From Allofournierella massiliensis (lineage in GTDB: Bacteria; Bacillota; Clostridia; Oscillospirales; Ruminococcaceae), in NCBI RefSeq assembly GCF_004345265.1, contig NZ_SLUM01000016.1, forward strand, positions 37,431 through 101,430: a stretch of DNA of 64,000 bases, read 5' to 3'. Positions 15,635 to 25,967 of this stretch are shown here, piece by piece (positions within the stretch are counted from its first letter, which is position 1; each line of letters begins with the position of its first letter). The position numbers were made by a program, and so were the translations under genes. The notes under the pieces were generated by a model that saw only the letters and a list, made by a program, of their open reading frames with translations, was not told the origin of the DNA and ran no database searches.

Positions 15635-15860
15635 AAAACTAACTTTAGGTTGGAGAAGTTTGCCAACCTTGGCCGAGCAGCGGCCCGTCGCCGCCGCTCT
15701 GTGTGCGTGATCCGTCCGGGGCCCGGTCGCATTGAACAAATGGACCCGTCGTGCCCAACACCACAAGCATTTTCAAACTGAACCATCGTGCGCCCGGCCG
15801 TTTTCGCATCGTAACGGGAAACGGGTTTTTCCGGCGTACGCAATTTTACGGAGGAGATCT
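15635..15860 (+). other. Long rnjA 5' leader
   Basis: About 220 bases separate the promoter and the rnjA start codon. The span is GC-rich with several short complementary runs (GGCCG/CGGCC types) but no riboswitch or T-box I recognise and no convincing small gene. It ends in a strong GGAGGAGAT ribosome site. Together with copy 1 of the palindrome and two promoters it accounts for the 522-base gap between rnhA and rnjA. Confidence 0.4.
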
Positions 15861-17693
15861 ATGACTCAACAGAAAAACACGAAGGAAAAAGAGCCCAAAA
15901 AACCGCGCGCTGCCCATAAGCCGGCCGCGCCCAAAGCCGAGAATGCCGGCACGCAGCAGCCTGCTCAGCGCCGCCGCCCCTTCTATTCCCGGGGCCGCAA
16001 GCCTGCTGCCAAAAATCACAATAAGCAGGAAGAGGCTGTGCCGGTGCACATTATTCCTCTGGGCGGTCTGGGTGAAGTGGGCAAAAACATCACCCTGTAT
16101 GAGTGCCAGGGAGACATGCTCATCGTGGACTGCGGCCTGGTTTTTCCGGACAGCGACATGTTCGGCATCGACCTGGTCATTCCGGACTTCACCTATGTGG
16201 TGCAGAACAAGGATAAGATCAAGGGCGTGGTAATCACCCACGGCCATGAGGATCACATCGGCGCGCTGCCCTACCTGCTCAAGCAGGTGAACCTGCCCAT
16301 CTATGCCACCAAGCTGACCATCGGCCTGATCAAGAACAAGCTGGAAGAGCACAATCTGCTGGGCCGCACCAAGCTGGTGGAGATTCATCCCCGCCACAAG
16401 TTCAAGCTGGGCTGCTTTACCATCGAGCCCATCCATGTGAACCACTCCATCCCGGATGCGGTGGCTCTGGCCATCGACTGCCCGGCGGGCGTGATCATCC
16501 AGACGGGCGACTTCAAGATTGACTATACCCCGCTGTCCGCCGGGCCCACCGATCTGGTGACCATTGCGGAATACGGCAAAAAGGGTGTGCTGGCCCTGCT
16601 GAGCGATTCCACCAACGCCGAGCGGCCGGGCTTTACCGCCACCGAGCACAAGGTGGCCGACAGCTTTGCCAACCTGTTCCGCCGGGCGGACAAACAGCGC
16701 ATCATCATTGCAACCTTTGCTTCCAACATCTACCGTGTACAGCAGATCATTGATCTGGCGGTGGAAAACGGCCGCAAGGTGGCGGTGTCCGGCCGGAGCA
16801 TGGCCAACAACACCCAGATGGCCCTGGAGCTGGGCTATCTGCATGCGCCGGAGGGCGTGCTCATTGATCTGGAGCAGATCAACAAGTACCCGCCGGAGCA
16901 GATCGTGCTGATCACCACCGGCAGCCAGGGCGAGCCGCTGAGCGCCTTGTCCCGCATGGCCAGCGCCAGCCACCGGAATGTGCGCGTGGGCCCCGGCGAC
17001 TTCATCATCATCTCCGCCACCCCCATCCCCGGCAATGAAAAGATGGTCACCAAGGTGGTGAACGGTCTGTTACTGCTGGGCGCGGAGGTCATTTACGAAT
17101 CCATGTATGATGTGCATGTGTCCGGCCACGCCTGCCAGGAGGAGCAGAAGCTGATGCTCACGCTGGCGGCGCCCAAATACTTCCTGCCGGTGCACGGCGA
17201 GTACAAGCAGCTGAAAAAGCATGCCATCACCGCCGAAAAGCTGGGCATCCCCCCCAAGAACATCCACATCGCCGAGATCGGGCAGGACATCATCCTCTCG
17301 GCCGACAGCCTTTCCACCGGTGAGCCGGTGCCTGCCGGCGCCGTAATGGTGGACGGCCTGGGCGTGGGCGACGTGGGCAACGTGGTTCTGCGGGACCGCC
17401 GTCATCTGTCCGAGGACGGTCTGGTTATCGTGGTGGCCACGGTCAACTCCCGCACCGGTCAGGTAATGGCCGGGCCGGATCTGGTTTCCCGCGGCTTTGT
17501 GTATGTGCGCGAGAGCGAGCAGCTGATGGACGAAGCCCGCCGGCTGGTGAGCCAGTGCTTCGAGCGGTGCGCCGCAGAAAATGTGCGCGACTGGAACAGC
17601 GTAAAGACCCGCGTGCGGGAGGCGCTGTCCTCTTATATCTACCGCAAGACCAAGCGCAGCCCCATGATCCTGCCCATCCTCATGGAGGTCTGA
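15861..17693 (+). CDS. rnjA: Ribonuclease J
   Basis: A 610-residue beta-CASP metallo-beta-lactamase RNase with 5'-to-3' exo- and endonuclease roles in mRNA turnover and rRNA maturation. PLGGLGEVGKN opens the core, HGHEDHIGALPY carries zinc ligands, and SDSTNAERPG, GSQGEP and the beta-CASP HVSGHA plus PVHGEY blocks are in place. The first 60 residues are a Lys/Pro/Ala/Arg-rich, probably disordered extension not found in the Bacillus enzyme (about 555 residues), possibly for RNA or degradosome contacts. ATG at 15861 follows GGAGGAGAT. It begins a compact rightward block; gdpP follows after 28 bases. Confidence 0.95.
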   Translation: MTQQKNTKEKEPKKPRAAHKPAAPKAENAGTQQPAQRRRPFYSRGRKPAAKNHNKQEEAVPVHIIPLGGLGEVGKNITLYECQGDMLIVDCGLVFPDSDMFGIDLVIPDFTYVVQNKDKIKGVVITHGHEDHIGALPYLLKQVNLPIYATKLTIGLIKNKLEEHNLLGRTKLVEIHPRHKFKLGCFTIEPIHVNHSIPDAVALAIDCPAGVIIQTGDFKIDYTPLSAGPTDLVTIAEYGKKGVLALLSDSTNAERPGFTATEHKVADSFANLFRRADKQRIIIATFASNIYRVQQIIDLAVENGRKVAVSGRSMANNTQMALELGYLHAPEGVLIDLEQINKYPPEQIVLITTGSQGEPLSALSRMASASHRNVRVGPGDFIIISATPIPGNEKMVTKVVNGLLLLGAEVIYESMYDVHVSGHACQEEQKLMLTLAAPKYFLPVHGEYKQLKKHAITAEKLGIPPKNIHIAEIGQDIILSADSLSTGEPVPAGAVMVDGLGVGDVGNVVLRDRRHLSEDGLVIVVATVNSRTGQVMAGPDLVSRGFVYVRESEQLMDEARRLVSQCFERCAAENVRDWNSVKTRVREALSSYIYRKTKRSPMILPILMEV

Positions 17694-17721
17694 CCCCAAA
17701 CGCAAAGGAGGCTGTTGGGCC

Positions 17722-19707
17722 ATGGATCTGAAACCACGTTTCACACTGGAGGTCTACACCGCCGGGCTTCTGGTTTTGAGCACGCTGCTCACCGTTCTGG
17801 TGGGCCTGCTGGAACCCCGGCTGCTGTGGGTGCTGATCCCGCTGCTGGCCGTTCTGGTTCTGGTGCTGTTTTTCCTTGCAGGGCGGCTGCGCCGGGGTCT
17901 TGCCCGGGCGCTGCAGTGCGAGAGCTTTGAAAACAGCCAGGTACAGCTGAGTCTGGGCACCACGGCGCTGCCGGTGGCCCTGCTCAGCGGCAAGACTCTT
18001 GTGTGGTACAACAGCGCCTTCCGCCAGCGCATTCTGGCAGACGAGGACCGTCTGCTTGCTCCGGTGGGCAAGGTGCTCTGCGGGCTGGATCTGCACCAGT
18101 GCAGCGAGCCCGCCGGCCAGGTGCTGGAGCACGAGGGCCGCAAATACAATATTTTTGCGTCGGTAACCTCCGGGCGTGAGGCACTCACGGTGCTGTATCT
18201 GGTGGACGAGACCGACCTGCGCCAGCGGGCGGCGGAATACGACGCCACCCGTCCGGCCTATATGATCATCGAGATCGACGCCTACGCCGAACAGCTGGCC
18301 GAGCTGAAGGACTCGGAAAAGGCCCGGGTGCTGGAAGGCATCAACCGGGTGCTGGAGAACTACATCGGCCGCACCACCGGCTTTTTGCAGCGGGTGAGCA
18401 ACGCCCGCTACATAGCGGTGGTGGAGGAGCGCCACATGAAGGAAATGGTGGCGGCAAAGTTCGATGTGCTGGATAAGATCCGTGCGCTGGAAGGCGAAGT
18501 GAACGTGACGCTGTCCATTGGCGTAGGCCGGGGCGGCGACACCCTGCGCCAGTGCGAGGAGATGGCCCGCCAGTCGCTGGACATGGCCCTTGGCCGGGGC
18601 GGCGATCAGGCGGCAGTGAAAACCCCCGAGGGCTTTGCCTTCTACGGCGGTGTGTCCCGCAGCGTGGAAAAGCGCAGTCGGGTCAAGAGTCGCATCGTGG
18701 CCAAGGCCCTGTGCGATCTGATCCGTCAGGCGGACAGTGTGCTCATCATGGGTCACCGGATGAGCGATCTGGACTGCGTGGGCGCGGCCATCGGTGTGCT
18801 GCGCATCTGCAAGGCGCTGGACGCGCCGGCTGCCATCGTGGTGCGGCGGGATGCAACACTGGCCCAGAGCGTGCTGGACGAATTCCAGGCCGCGGGCCTG
18901 GGCGAGGACTTCATCTCGCCGGAAGTGGCGCTGGACGGCATGACCGACAACACCCTGCTGCTGGTGGTGGACACTCACATCAAAGGCCTGCTGGAAAGCG
19001 GCGATGTGTATCGCAAATGCCGCCAGGTGGCGGTGATCGACCACCACCGCAAGGCCGTGGGACACATCGACAACGCGGTGCTGTTCTTCCACGAGCCCTA
19101 TGCTTCCTCCACCTGTGAGCTGGTGAGCGAGCTTTTGCAGTATGTGGAGGCGGAAAATGCCCGCCCCACCGCGCTGGAAGCCGAGGCGCTGCTGGCCGGC
19201 ATCATGCTGGATACCCGCAACTTCGGCATTCACACCGGCGTGCGTACCTTTGAGGCGGCTGCTTATCTGCGCCGTATGGGCGCCATGACCGAGCGGGTGA
19301 AGCTGCTGTTCAACTCCAGCCTGCAGGAATACACCGCCAAGTCCAATCTGGTGGAAAACGCCGATATTTATATGGGCTGTGCGGTGTCGGTATCCGGCGA
19401 GCTTCCGCCGGACATGGCGGTTGCGGTGCCTCAGGCGGCCAACGATCTGCTCACCATCCAGGGGGTGGGAGCCAGCTTTGTGGCCGTGCAGCAGGGCAGC
19501 GGGGTGAACATCTCCGCCCGCAGCATGGGCGCCGTGAACGTGCAGGTCATCATGGAGCAGCTGGGCGGCGGCGGTCATCTGACCATGGCCGGTGCCCAGA
19601 TGAAGGATACCACCATCGACGAAGCCGAAAAGCGCATCCGTCAGGCCATTGCCCGCTACCGGCAGGAGCAGGCCGAGGAAGAGGGGCGCTCCGGCAAGAA
19701 ACGATAA
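17722..19707 (+). CDS. gdpP: Cyclic-di-AMP phosphodiesterase GdpP (DHH-DHHA1)
   Basis: A 661-residue protein. Two hydrophobic helices occupy about residues 13-52, then a PAS-like segment, a degenerate GGDEF domain ([11 protein letters not shown] where a GGDEF signature would be), and a DHH-DHHA1 phosphoesterase from about residue 335: [25 protein letters not shown], and the C-terminal GGGGH. These metal-binding motifs are intact, so it should hydrolyse c-di-AMP to pApA and so influence potassium and wall homeostasis. The gene order with rplI and dnaB is the classic Firmicute yybT locus. ATG at 17722 follows AAAGGAGG with a GTTGGGCC spacer. Confidence 0.93.
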   Translation: MDLKPRFTLEVYTAGLLVLSTLLTVLVGLLEPRLLWVLIPLLAVLVLVLFFLAGRLRRGLARALQCESFENSQVQLSLGTTALPVALLSGKTLVWYNSAFRQRILADEDRLLAPVGKVLCGLDLHQCSEPAGQVLEHEGRKYNIFASVTSGREALTVLYLVDETDLRQRAAEYDATRPAYMIIEIDAYAEQLAELKDSEKARVLEGINRVLENYIGRTTGFLQRVSNARYIAVVEERHMKEMVAAKFDVLDKIRALEGEVNVTLSIGVGRGGDTLRQCEEMARQSLDMALGRGGDQAAVKTPEGFAFYGGVSRSVEKRSRVKSRIVAKALCDLIRQADSVLIMGHRMSDLDCVGAAIGVLRICKALDAPAAIVVRRDATLAQSVLDEFQAAGLGEDFISPEVALDGMTDNTLLLVVDTHIKGLLESGDVYRKCRQVAVIDHHRKAVGHIDNAVLFFHEPYASSTCELVSELLQYVEAENARPTALEAEALLAGIMLDTRNFGIHTGVRTFEAAAYLRRMGAMTERVKLLFNSSLQEYTAKSNLVENADIYMGCAVSVSGELPPDMAVAVPQAANDLLTIQGVGASFVAVQQGSGVNISARSMGAVNVQVIMEQLGGGGHLTMAGAQMKDTTIDEAEKRIRQAIARYRQEQAEEEGRSGKKR

Positions 19708-19780
19708 ACCCGGCCCTGCGGCCGGCCAAAATACGCGGCGCCTGCAAGCGGGTGCCGCGCACATAAGGAGAGAGATACCA

Positions 19781-20224
19781 ATGAAGGTTATTCTGAAGCA
19801 GGATGTGAAGAACATCGGCAAAAAGGATGAAATCCACGAAGTGTCGGACGGCTACGCCCGCAACTTCCTGTTCCCTCGCGGCCTGGCCGCCGAGGCGGAC
19901 GCCACCGCACTGAATCTGGTGCGCACCAAGAACGAAGCCAAGGAGCATCATGCTGCCGAGGCCCTGGCTGCTGCCCAGCAGCTGGCCGCCACCATCAAGG
20001 ACAAGACCGTTGTGATCAAGAGCAAGGGCAACGGCGGCCGCCTGTTCGGCAAGATCACCTCCAAGGAGGTGGCCCAGCACCTGAGCCAGATGGTGGGCAC
20101 CGAGATCGACAAGCGCAAGGTGGAACTGGAGCGGGACATCAAGGAGTTCGGCACCACCAACGCCACTGTGAAGCTGCACCCCGGCGTGACCAGCACCTTC
20201 AAGGTGAAGGTTGAGGAGCAGTAA
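19781..20224 (+). CDS. rplI: 50S ribosomal protein L9
   Basis: A 147-residue L9. The N-terminal RNA-binding domain reads [17 protein letters not shown] and [13 protein letters not shown], followed by the long connecting helix and a C-terminal domain with [13 protein letters not shown]. Size and motifs are standard. AAGGAGAGAG precedes the ATG. It lies between gdpP and dnaB as in Bacillus. Confidence 0.97.
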   Translation: MKVILKQDVKNIGKKDEIHEVSDGYARNFLFPRGLAAEADATALNLVRTKNEAKEHHAAEALAAAQQLAATIKDKTVVIKSKGNGGRLFGKITSKEVAQHLSQMVGTEIDKRKVELERDIKEFGTTNATVKLHPGVTSTFKVKVEEQ

Positions 20225-20238
20225 AAAGCGGAACCGCT

Positions 20239-20296
20239 GCGCCCAGTGGGGCGGTCATGGGGAAGAATGGCCCCGAAGGCCGCGCCCGCTGGGCGC
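20239..20296 (+). promoter_or_regulatory. Hairpin between rplI and dnaB
   Basis: GCGCCCAG (20239-20246) pairs with CTGGGCGC (20289-20296), with partial inner pairing. There is no T run, so it more likely stabilises or attenuates an rplI-dnaB transcript than ends it. I see no good promoter in the 165-base gap. Confidence 0.4.
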
Positions 20297-20389
20297 TGCT
20301 TGCTGAAAACAGCAAAGCAGGATGCACTCCATTCCATGTGGAGCGACGCTGACTGAAAAACCAACCGTAGCGAAAGGGAACGATGCCTG

Positions 20390-21787
20390 ATGCAGGATAC
20401 AAATTTTGAACTGGACAGCATGAATCTGGCCGAGCCGTATAATATGGAAGCGGAGCAGTCGGTGCTGGGCGCCGCTCTGCTGGACAGCGAACGGGTGATG
20501 CCCGCGCTGATCAATACCCTCAAGCCGGAAATGTTCTATTCCCGCCAGAACGCCGAGATCTTCAGCCAGATGGTGGAGCTGTATTCCGGCACCGAGCAGC
20601 TGGACGCGGTGACCCTGATCGACGCGGTGGCCTCCACCGGCGTGTTCGAGAGCATGGAGGCCGCCAAGGTCTACATTGCCCGTCTGGGCGAGGTGGTGCC
20701 CTCCATCAGCAACTTCGGCGCCTACGCCCGCATTGTGGAGGAGAAATACCTCACCCGTCAGGTGATGCAGCTGGCCCAGAACATCCTCAAGCAGTCCAGC
20801 GCCCAGCCGGACGCGGATATGCTGCTGGAGAGTGTGGAGCAGCGACTGACCGACATCCGCTCCAACCAGAAGCGGGAGGAGCTGACCAAGCTGTCCGACG
20901 CGTTTCTGGAGACCATGGCCACCCTGCAGAAGATCGCGGGCCCCAACAAGGACAAATACGCCGGTATTCCCACCGGCTTTACCTATCTGGATTCCATCCT
21001 CACCGGCCTGGGCCGGTCCGACCTGATCATTCTGGCCGCCCGCCCCGGTATGGGCAAGACCAGCTTTGCGCTGAACATCGCCACCAACGTGGCCAAAAAG
21101 AGCCATATTCCTGTGGCCATCTTCAGCCTGGAAATGAGCAAGGAGCAGCTGACCAACCGTATCCTCTCCGCCGAGGCCGGCGTGGACAGCCACTCCTTCC
21201 GTTCCGGTGCGCTCAGCGGCAACGACTGGGACGATCTGGCCCACGCCATGGACGTGCTGCACGATGTGCCCATTTTTATGGACGATACCTCCGGCATCAC
21301 CATCCCGGAGGTGAAGGCCAAGATCCGCAAGATCAATCAGGACCCGGAAAAGACCCCCATCGGGCTGGTGGTCATCGACTACTTACAGCTGATGACCAGC
21401 GGCAAGCGCACCGAAAACCGTGTGCAGGAAATCAGTGATATTACCCGAAATCTGAAAATCATGGCCAAGGAGCTGAATGTGCCGGTCATCGCTTTGTCTC
21501 AGCTGTCCCGTGCGGCGGAGAAGAGCAGCGGCCGATCCGACCACCGGCCCCAGCTGTCCGACCTGCGTGACTCCGGTTCCATCGAGCAGGACGCCGACAT
21601 CGTACTGTTTTTGTACCGCGAGGGCTACTACACCTCCATGAGCGGCGAAAGCCTGGAGGAGAGCGATTCCAGCACCGCCGAGTGCATCATCGCCAAGAAC
21701 CGTCACGGCGAAACCGGCAAGGTGGATCTGGGCTGGGACGGCGCGCACACCCGCTTCGTGAACGTGGATTACAACCATGCGGGATGA
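20390..21787 (+). CDS. dnaB: Replicative DNA helicase
   Basis: A 465-residue hexameric helicase (dnaC in Bacillus nomenclature). The N-terminal domain starts with PYNMEAEQSVLGA; the RecA-like domain has Walker A ARPGMGKTSFALN, the FSLEMSKEQL segment, Walker B VVIDYLQLM, and the arginine-finger region SRAAEKSSGR followed by SDLRDSGSIEQDAD. All are intact and the length is normal. ATG at 20390 is preceded by GAAAGGGAACG; another ATG at 20383 is out of frame. The stop codon lies within the start region of tilS. Confidence 0.96.
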   Translation: MQDTNFELDSMNLAEPYNMEAEQSVLGAALLDSERVMPALINTLKPEMFYSRQNAEIFSQMVELYSGTEQLDAVTLIDAVASTGVFESMEAAKVYIARLGEVVPSISNFGAYARIVEEKYLTRQVMQLAQNILKQSSAQPDADMLLESVEQRLTDIRSNQKREELTKLSDAFLETMATLQKIAGPNKDKYAGIPTGFTYLDSILTGLGRSDLIILAARPGMGKTSFALNIATNVAKKSHIPVAIFSLEMSKEQLTNRILSAEAGVDSHSFRSGALSGNDWDDLAHAMDVLHDVPIFMDDTSGITIPEVKAKIRKINQDPEKTPIGLVVIDYLQLMTSGKRTENRVQEISDITRNLKIMAKELNVPVIALSQLSRAAEKSSGRSDHRPQLSDLRDSGSIEQDADIVLFLYREGYYTSMSGESLEESDSSTAECIIAKNRHGETGKVDLGWDGAHTRFVNVDYNHAG

Positions 21788-21791
21788 GCCG

Positions 21792-23162
21792 ATGAGCGCC
21801 GCCGCCTTTGAGGAGCAGGTCTTGGAGAGCATCCGCAGCCGGAACATGCTGCAGCCCGGCGACCGGGTGATCGCGGCGGTGTCCGGCGGGGCGGATTCCA
21901 TGGCCCTGCTGCGCTTTTTTCTGCGCCGGGGCCGGGAGCTGGGCATCACATGGGAGGCGGCCCATGTGAACCACGGCCTGCGGGACGCGGCAGAGAACGA
22001 CGAGACCTTTGTGGCTGAATTTTGTACAAAAGAAGGCGTGTTGCTGCATTGCCATCATGCCGGCCGGCAGACCGAACGACGCAGCGAGGAGTGGGCAAGG
22101 CAGTTGCGCTATGCGTTTTTTGAGCAGCTGGCAAAAAAAGATCCGGCGGTGAAGATCGCCACCGCCCACACCCTTACCGACCAGGCGGAAACGCTACTGT
22201 TCCGGCTGGCCCGGGGAACCGGGCTGGCTGGCGCGGCGGGTATTCCGCCGGTGCGGGAGCCCTATATCCGGCCGCTGCTGGAGCTGCCACGAAATGCAAC
22301 CGAGGATTATTGCCGGGCCACCGGCACTCCCTTTGTGCTGGACGAGACCAACGCAGACAGTGCGTATTCCCGCAATCGAATTCGCCATCAGGTGCTGCCC
22401 CAGCTGGAGCAGATCAACCCGGAAGCCCAGCGGGCACTGGGGGAATATTGCAGCAGAGCTCAGGGCTGGCTGCAATATTTTCGCCGTGAGGGGGAACACT
22501 TGCTGCAAACGGCCCGCTGCGGCGACGGCTGGAGCGCAAAGATCCTGCTGGAGGCGGACCCGGTGCTTCGGGCCGAGGCGCTGCGCTGTCTGGTGGAAGA
22601 AAAAGCCCCGCTGCGTCAGGCGGATCTGCCCAAGCTGGAGGCTCTGCTCGAAGGCCGCAGCCGGGCGGCTCAGCTGGCTGGCGGTGTGCGGATCGAGCGG
22701 TGTGCCGGCGTTCTGCGCTGGGCACAGAGCACCGAAGAGCAGCCGGATCCGCCCCGACTCGCCAGGCCGGGGGAATACCGCCTGCCCGGCGGCTATCGGC
22801 TGCGGCTGGAGCTGGCCGAGGGCGAAGAATGTGAACAAATCAAAAAATTTGCCGCGGGCCGGAAAAAGGGCTTAACCAATTGTGTGGATTATGATAAAAT
22901 AAGGAGTAGTTTGTCTCTGCGTACCCGCCAGCCGGGCGACCGGTTCCATCCGGCGGGGCGCAGCGGTAGCAAGAGCCTGAAAAAATACTTCAACGAGGCG
23001 GGAATTCCCGGCGTACAGCGTGCGCTGGCGCCCCTTCTGGCCCAGGGCAGCCAGGTGATCTGGCTGTGGGGCGGTGGTGTGGCCCAGGGGTATGCCCCCA
23101 CAGCTGCCACCAGCCGTATCCTGGTGATCCGTCCGTTGGAACCAACCAACAAGGAGCAGTGA
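21792..23162 (+). CDS. tilS: tRNA(Ile)-lysidine synthetase
   Basis: A 456-residue enzyme that converts C34 of the CAU-anticodon tRNA-Ile to lysidine. The PP-loop [10 protein letters not shown] is near residue 31, followed by [25 protein letters not shown] and the C-terminal domain ([24 protein letters not shown]). ATG at 21792 sits four bases after the dnaB stop behind a GGGATGAG site; the in-frame ATG at 21777 overlaps dnaB and would add five residues. Its order with hpt and ftsH is the conserved Firmicute cluster. Confidence 0.94.
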   Translation: MSAAAFEEQVLESIRSRNMLQPGDRVIAAVSGGADSMALLRFFLRRGRELGITWEAAHVNHGLRDAAENDETFVAEFCTKEGVLLHCHHAGRQTERRSEEWARQLRYAFFEQLAKKDPAVKIATAHTLTDQAETLLFRLARGTGLAGAAGIPPVREPYIRPLLELPRNATEDYCRATGTPFVLDETNADSAYSRNRIRHQVLPQLEQINPEAQRALGEYCSRAQGWLQYFRREGEHLLQTARCGDGWSAKILLEADPVLRAEALRCLVEEKAPLRQADLPKLEALLEGRSRAAQLAGGVRIERCAGVLRWAQSTEEQPDPPRLARPGEYRLPGGYRLRLELAEGEECEQIKKFAAGRKKGLTNCVDYDKIRSSLSLRTRQPGDRFHPAGRSGSKSLKKYFNEAGIPGVQRALAPLLAQGSQVIWLWGGGVAQGYAPTAATSRILVIRPLEPTNKEQ

Positions 23163-23169
23163 ACAAACA

Positions 23170-23715
23170 ATGAGTCAGAGCAACGATATCCTGCAGGTAT
23201 TACTCACCGAAGAACAGCTGAAAGCCAAGTGCGCCGAGATGGGCGCCCAGATCACCAAAGATTATCAGGGCAAGAACCTGCTGCTGGTCACCGTGCTGAA
23301 GGGCGCCGTGGTCTATCTGGCCGACCTGATGCGCTGCATCGATCTGCCCTGCGCCATCGACTTTATGGTCGTTTCCTCCTACGGCAGCGGCGTAAAAACC
23401 AGTGGCGTGGTGAAGATCGTGAAGGATCTGGATCAGGATCTGTCCGGCAAGGATATCCTGATCGTGGAGGACATTCTGGATTCCGGCATGACCCTGAGTT
23501 ATCTGAAGGGGCTCCTGCAGGGCCGCAACCCTGCCAGCATCCGTATTGCCACCCTGCTGGATAAGCCCAGCCGCCGCAAGGTGGATCTGCAGGCGGACTA
23601 TGTGGGCTACGAGGTGCCGGACGAGTTCGTGGTGGGCTATGGCCTGGACTACGACGAGCAGTACCGCAACCTGCCCTATGTGGGCATTCTGAAGCCCGAA
23701 GTATACACCAAATAA
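23170..23715 (+). CDS. hpt: Hypoxanthine phosphoribosyltransferase
   Basis: A 181-residue purine-salvage enzyme joining hypoxanthine or guanine to [20 protein letters not shown], the flexible [11 protein letters not shown] loop, and the PRPP motif [14 protein letters not shown] are typical, as is the C-terminal [20 protein letters not shown]. It lies seven bases after tilS and upstream of ftsH. Confidence 0.96.
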   Translation: MSQSNDILQVLLTEEQLKAKCAEMGAQITKDYQGKNLLLVTVLKGAVVYLADLMRCIDLPCAIDFMVVSSYGSGVKTSGVVKIVKDLDQDLSGKDILIVEDILDSGMTLSYLKGLLQGRNPASIRIATLLDKPSRRKVDLQADYVGYEVPDEFVVGYGLDYDEQYRNLPYVGILKPEVYTK

Positions 23716-23719
23716 CATG

Positions 23720-23768
23720 CGCACGGGGGCGCGAAGCAACGGCCGAAACGCGGCCGGGCCCCCGTGCG
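23720..23768 (+). promoter_or_regulatory. Hairpin between hpt and ftsH
   Basis: An 11-bp perfect stem (CGCACGGGGGC at 23720-23730 with 23758-23768) encloses a second GGCCG/CGGCC stem. It lacks a T tract and is immediately followed by the ftsH ribosome site, so it is likely an attenuating or processing structure within the tilS-hpt-ftsH transcript. Confidence 0.5.
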
Positions 23769-23777
23769 GAATAGGAG

Positions 23778-25946
23778 ATGAAGTCTTTGCAGCGTAAACC
23801 AAAATTCAACGGCATGATCATCGTCGTGCTGCTGGCGCTGAGCGTGTTGGCTCTGAATCTGTGGAGCCTGATGAACACCTCCACCACTACCATGAGCTAC
23901 TCCCGGGTGCTCAGCTACTTCCAGTCCCAGCAGGTGGTCGGTTTCGAGATGGACCTGAACACCGGCGACATCAAGCTGGCACTGGTGGAGGGCAGCGTGG
24001 AGCTGCCTTCTAACGCGGTGGATACCGGCAAGCAGCCTGCAGGCCGCGGCCAGCTGACCCAGGGCGGTATGTTTGATCTGATCCGCAGCCAGAGCCAGAG
24101 CACCACCGATGCCAAGGAAACTGTGGATCAGCTGCCCAGCGGTGAGGGCATCTGGCAGGTGGAATACCGCGTGCCCTATTTCAGCATCTTTTATGAAGAG
24201 GTGCAGCCTTACGTTCAGGCCTACAATGAGGCCCATCCCGATGCACCCATGTATCAGGATTACACCCCTGTGAAGAGCAGCGTGCCCGTGTGGGACATCA
24301 TGATGATGGTGGTCATGGTGGGCAGCATGATCTTCATTTTCTATGTGATGTTCAAGGGCAACCAGGGCGGCAACATCATGAATGTGGGCCGCGCCAAGGT
24401 GAAGGATCAGAACGATGACAAGCGCAAGACCACCTTTGCCGATGTGGCGGGCGCGGACGAGGAAAAGGCCGAGCTGGAAGAAATTGTGCAGTTCCTCAAG
24501 AATCCCAGTCAGTTCAACAGTCTGGGTGCCCGCATTCCCCACGGCGTGCTGCTGGTGGGCCCTCCGGGTACCGGTAAAACCCTGCTGGCCCGTGCCTGCG
24601 CCGGTGAGGCGGGCGTGCCCTTCTACTCTATCTCCGGTTCCGATTTCGTGGAGATGTATGTGGGCGTGGGTGCTTCCCGTGTGCGTGATCTGTTCGACAA
24701 GGCGAAAAAGACCGCGCCCAGTATCATCTTCATCGATGAGATCGACGCGGTGGGCCGCCAGCGCGGCACCGGTCTGGGCGGCGGTCACGATGAACGCGAG
24801 CAGACCCTGAACCAGATGCTGGTGGAGATGGACGGCTTCGGCGCAAACGAGGGCGTGATCGTGATCGCGGCCACCAACCGTGCCGACATTCTGGACCATG
24901 CGCTGCTGCGCCCCGGCCGGTTCGACCGTCAGGTCTATGTGGGCCTGCCGGACGTGAAGGGCCGTGAGGAGATCCTGAAGGTTCACACCCGCAAAAAGCC
25001 GCTGGCTCCCGATGTGAACCTGAAAACCATTGCCCAGTCCACTGCCGGTTTCGCCGGTGCGGATCTGGAGAACCTGGTGAACGAGGCCGCGCTGCTGGCC
25101 GCGCGCCGGGGCAAGAAGGCCATCACGGAGAAGGAAATCGAGGAAGCCTCCATCAAGGTGGTGGCCGGCCCCGAGAAGAAGAGCCGTGTGGTTACCGAAA
25201 AAGAGAAAAAGCTCACCGCATATCACGAGGCGGGCCATGCCATCACCAGCTGGTTCTGCCCCACCAACGACCCGGTGCATCAGATCAGCATCATTCCCCG
25301 CGGCCAGGCGGGCGGCTACACCATGTACCTGCCCGATAAGGACGCCAGCTATGTGACCAAGACCGCCATGCAGGAGCGCATTGTGAGCCTGCTGGGCGGC
25401 CGTGTGGCCGAGAGTCTGGTGCTGGAGGATATCTCCACTGGTGCTTCCAACGACCTGGAGCGCGCCACCCAGACCGCCCGCAGCATGGTCACCCGCTACG
25501 GCTTCTCCGAGCGGCTGGGCCCTGTGGTCTACGGTTCCGACCCGGAGGAAACCTTCCTGGGCCGTGATTTCAGCCAGGGCAAAGGCTATTCCGATTCCAT
25601 CGCCGCCGAGATCGACAGCGAAATCCGCGACATTGTGGACGAAGCGTATGAACGAGCCCGCCGCATCCTGAGCGACAACATGGATAAGCTGCATGTGGTG
25701 GCCGCCGAGCTGATCAAGCGGGAGAAGCTGTCCGGCGAGGAGTTCAAGACCCTGATGGAGGGCGGCACCCTGCCGGAGGCCGAGCAGCCCGCCCAGCCCG
25801 CAGCGCCTGCTGAACCTGCCCAGCCCGCTGAGCCCGCACAGGCTGCAGAGCTCGCTCAGCCCGCGGAAATGGCAGAAACCGCCGAGCCGGCGAAGCCCAT
25901 GCCGGAACAGCCGGACGAGGGCAGCAAGCCCGAAGGCTCTGTGTAA
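23778..25946 (+). CDS. ftsH: ATP-dependent zinc metalloprotease FtsH
   Basis: A 722-residue membrane AAA+ protease. One transmembrane helix lies at about 13-33 and a second at about 175-196, enclosing an extracytoplasmic domain. Walker A GPPGTGKT is at about 261-268, Walker [12 protein letters not shown], the second-region-of-homology arginines [20 protein letters not shown], and the zinc site HEAGH at 483-487 follow. The last 60 residues are a low-complexity Pro/Ala/Glu/Gln tail, longer and more repetitive than in most FtsH. ATG at 23778 follows TAGGAG. Last of the conserved tilS-hpt-ftsH set, but the next gene follows after 21 bases. Confidence 0.96.
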   Translation: MKSLQRKPKFNGMIIVVLLALSVLALNLWSLMNTSTTTMSYSRVLSYFQSQQVVGFEMDLNTGDIKLALVEGSVELPSNAVDTGKQPAGRGQLTQGGMFDLIRSQSQSTTDAKETVDQLPSGEGIWQVEYRVPYFSIFYEEVQPYVQAYNEAHPDAPMYQDYTPVKSSVPVWDIMMMVVMVGSMIFIFYVMFKGNQGGNIMNVGRAKVKDQNDDKRKTTFADVAGADEEKAELEEIVQFLKNPSQFNSLGARIPHGVLLVGPPGTGKTLLARACAGEAGVPFYSISGSDFVEMYVGVGASRVRDLFDKAKKTAPSIIFIDEIDAVGRQRGTGLGGGHDEREQTLNQMLVEMDGFGANEGVIVIAATNRADILDHALLRPGRFDRQVYVGLPDVKGREEILKVHTRKKPLAPDVNLKTIAQSTAGFAGADLENLVNEAALLAARRGKKAITEKEIEEASIKVVAGPEKKSRVVTEKEKKLTAYHEAGHAITSWFCPTNDPVHQISIIPRGQAGGYTMYLPDKDASYVTKTAMQERIVSLLGGRVAESLVLEDISTGASNDLERATQTARSMVTRYGFSERLGPVVYGSDPEETFLGRDFSQGKGYSDSIAAEIDSEIRDIVDEAYERARRILSDNMDKLHVVAAELIKREKLSGEEFKTLMEGGTLPEAEQPAQPAAPAEPAQPAEPAQAAELAQPAEMAETAEPAKPMPEQPDEGSKPEGSV

Positions 25947-25967
25947 CAGAAAAGGAGTGACGCTCTT

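Noticed and set aside
15392..15781. Small plus-strand open frame upstream of rnjA
   Set aside because: It crosses two promoters and the palindromic element, lacks a ribosome site, and has an arginine-rich, non-conserved product.
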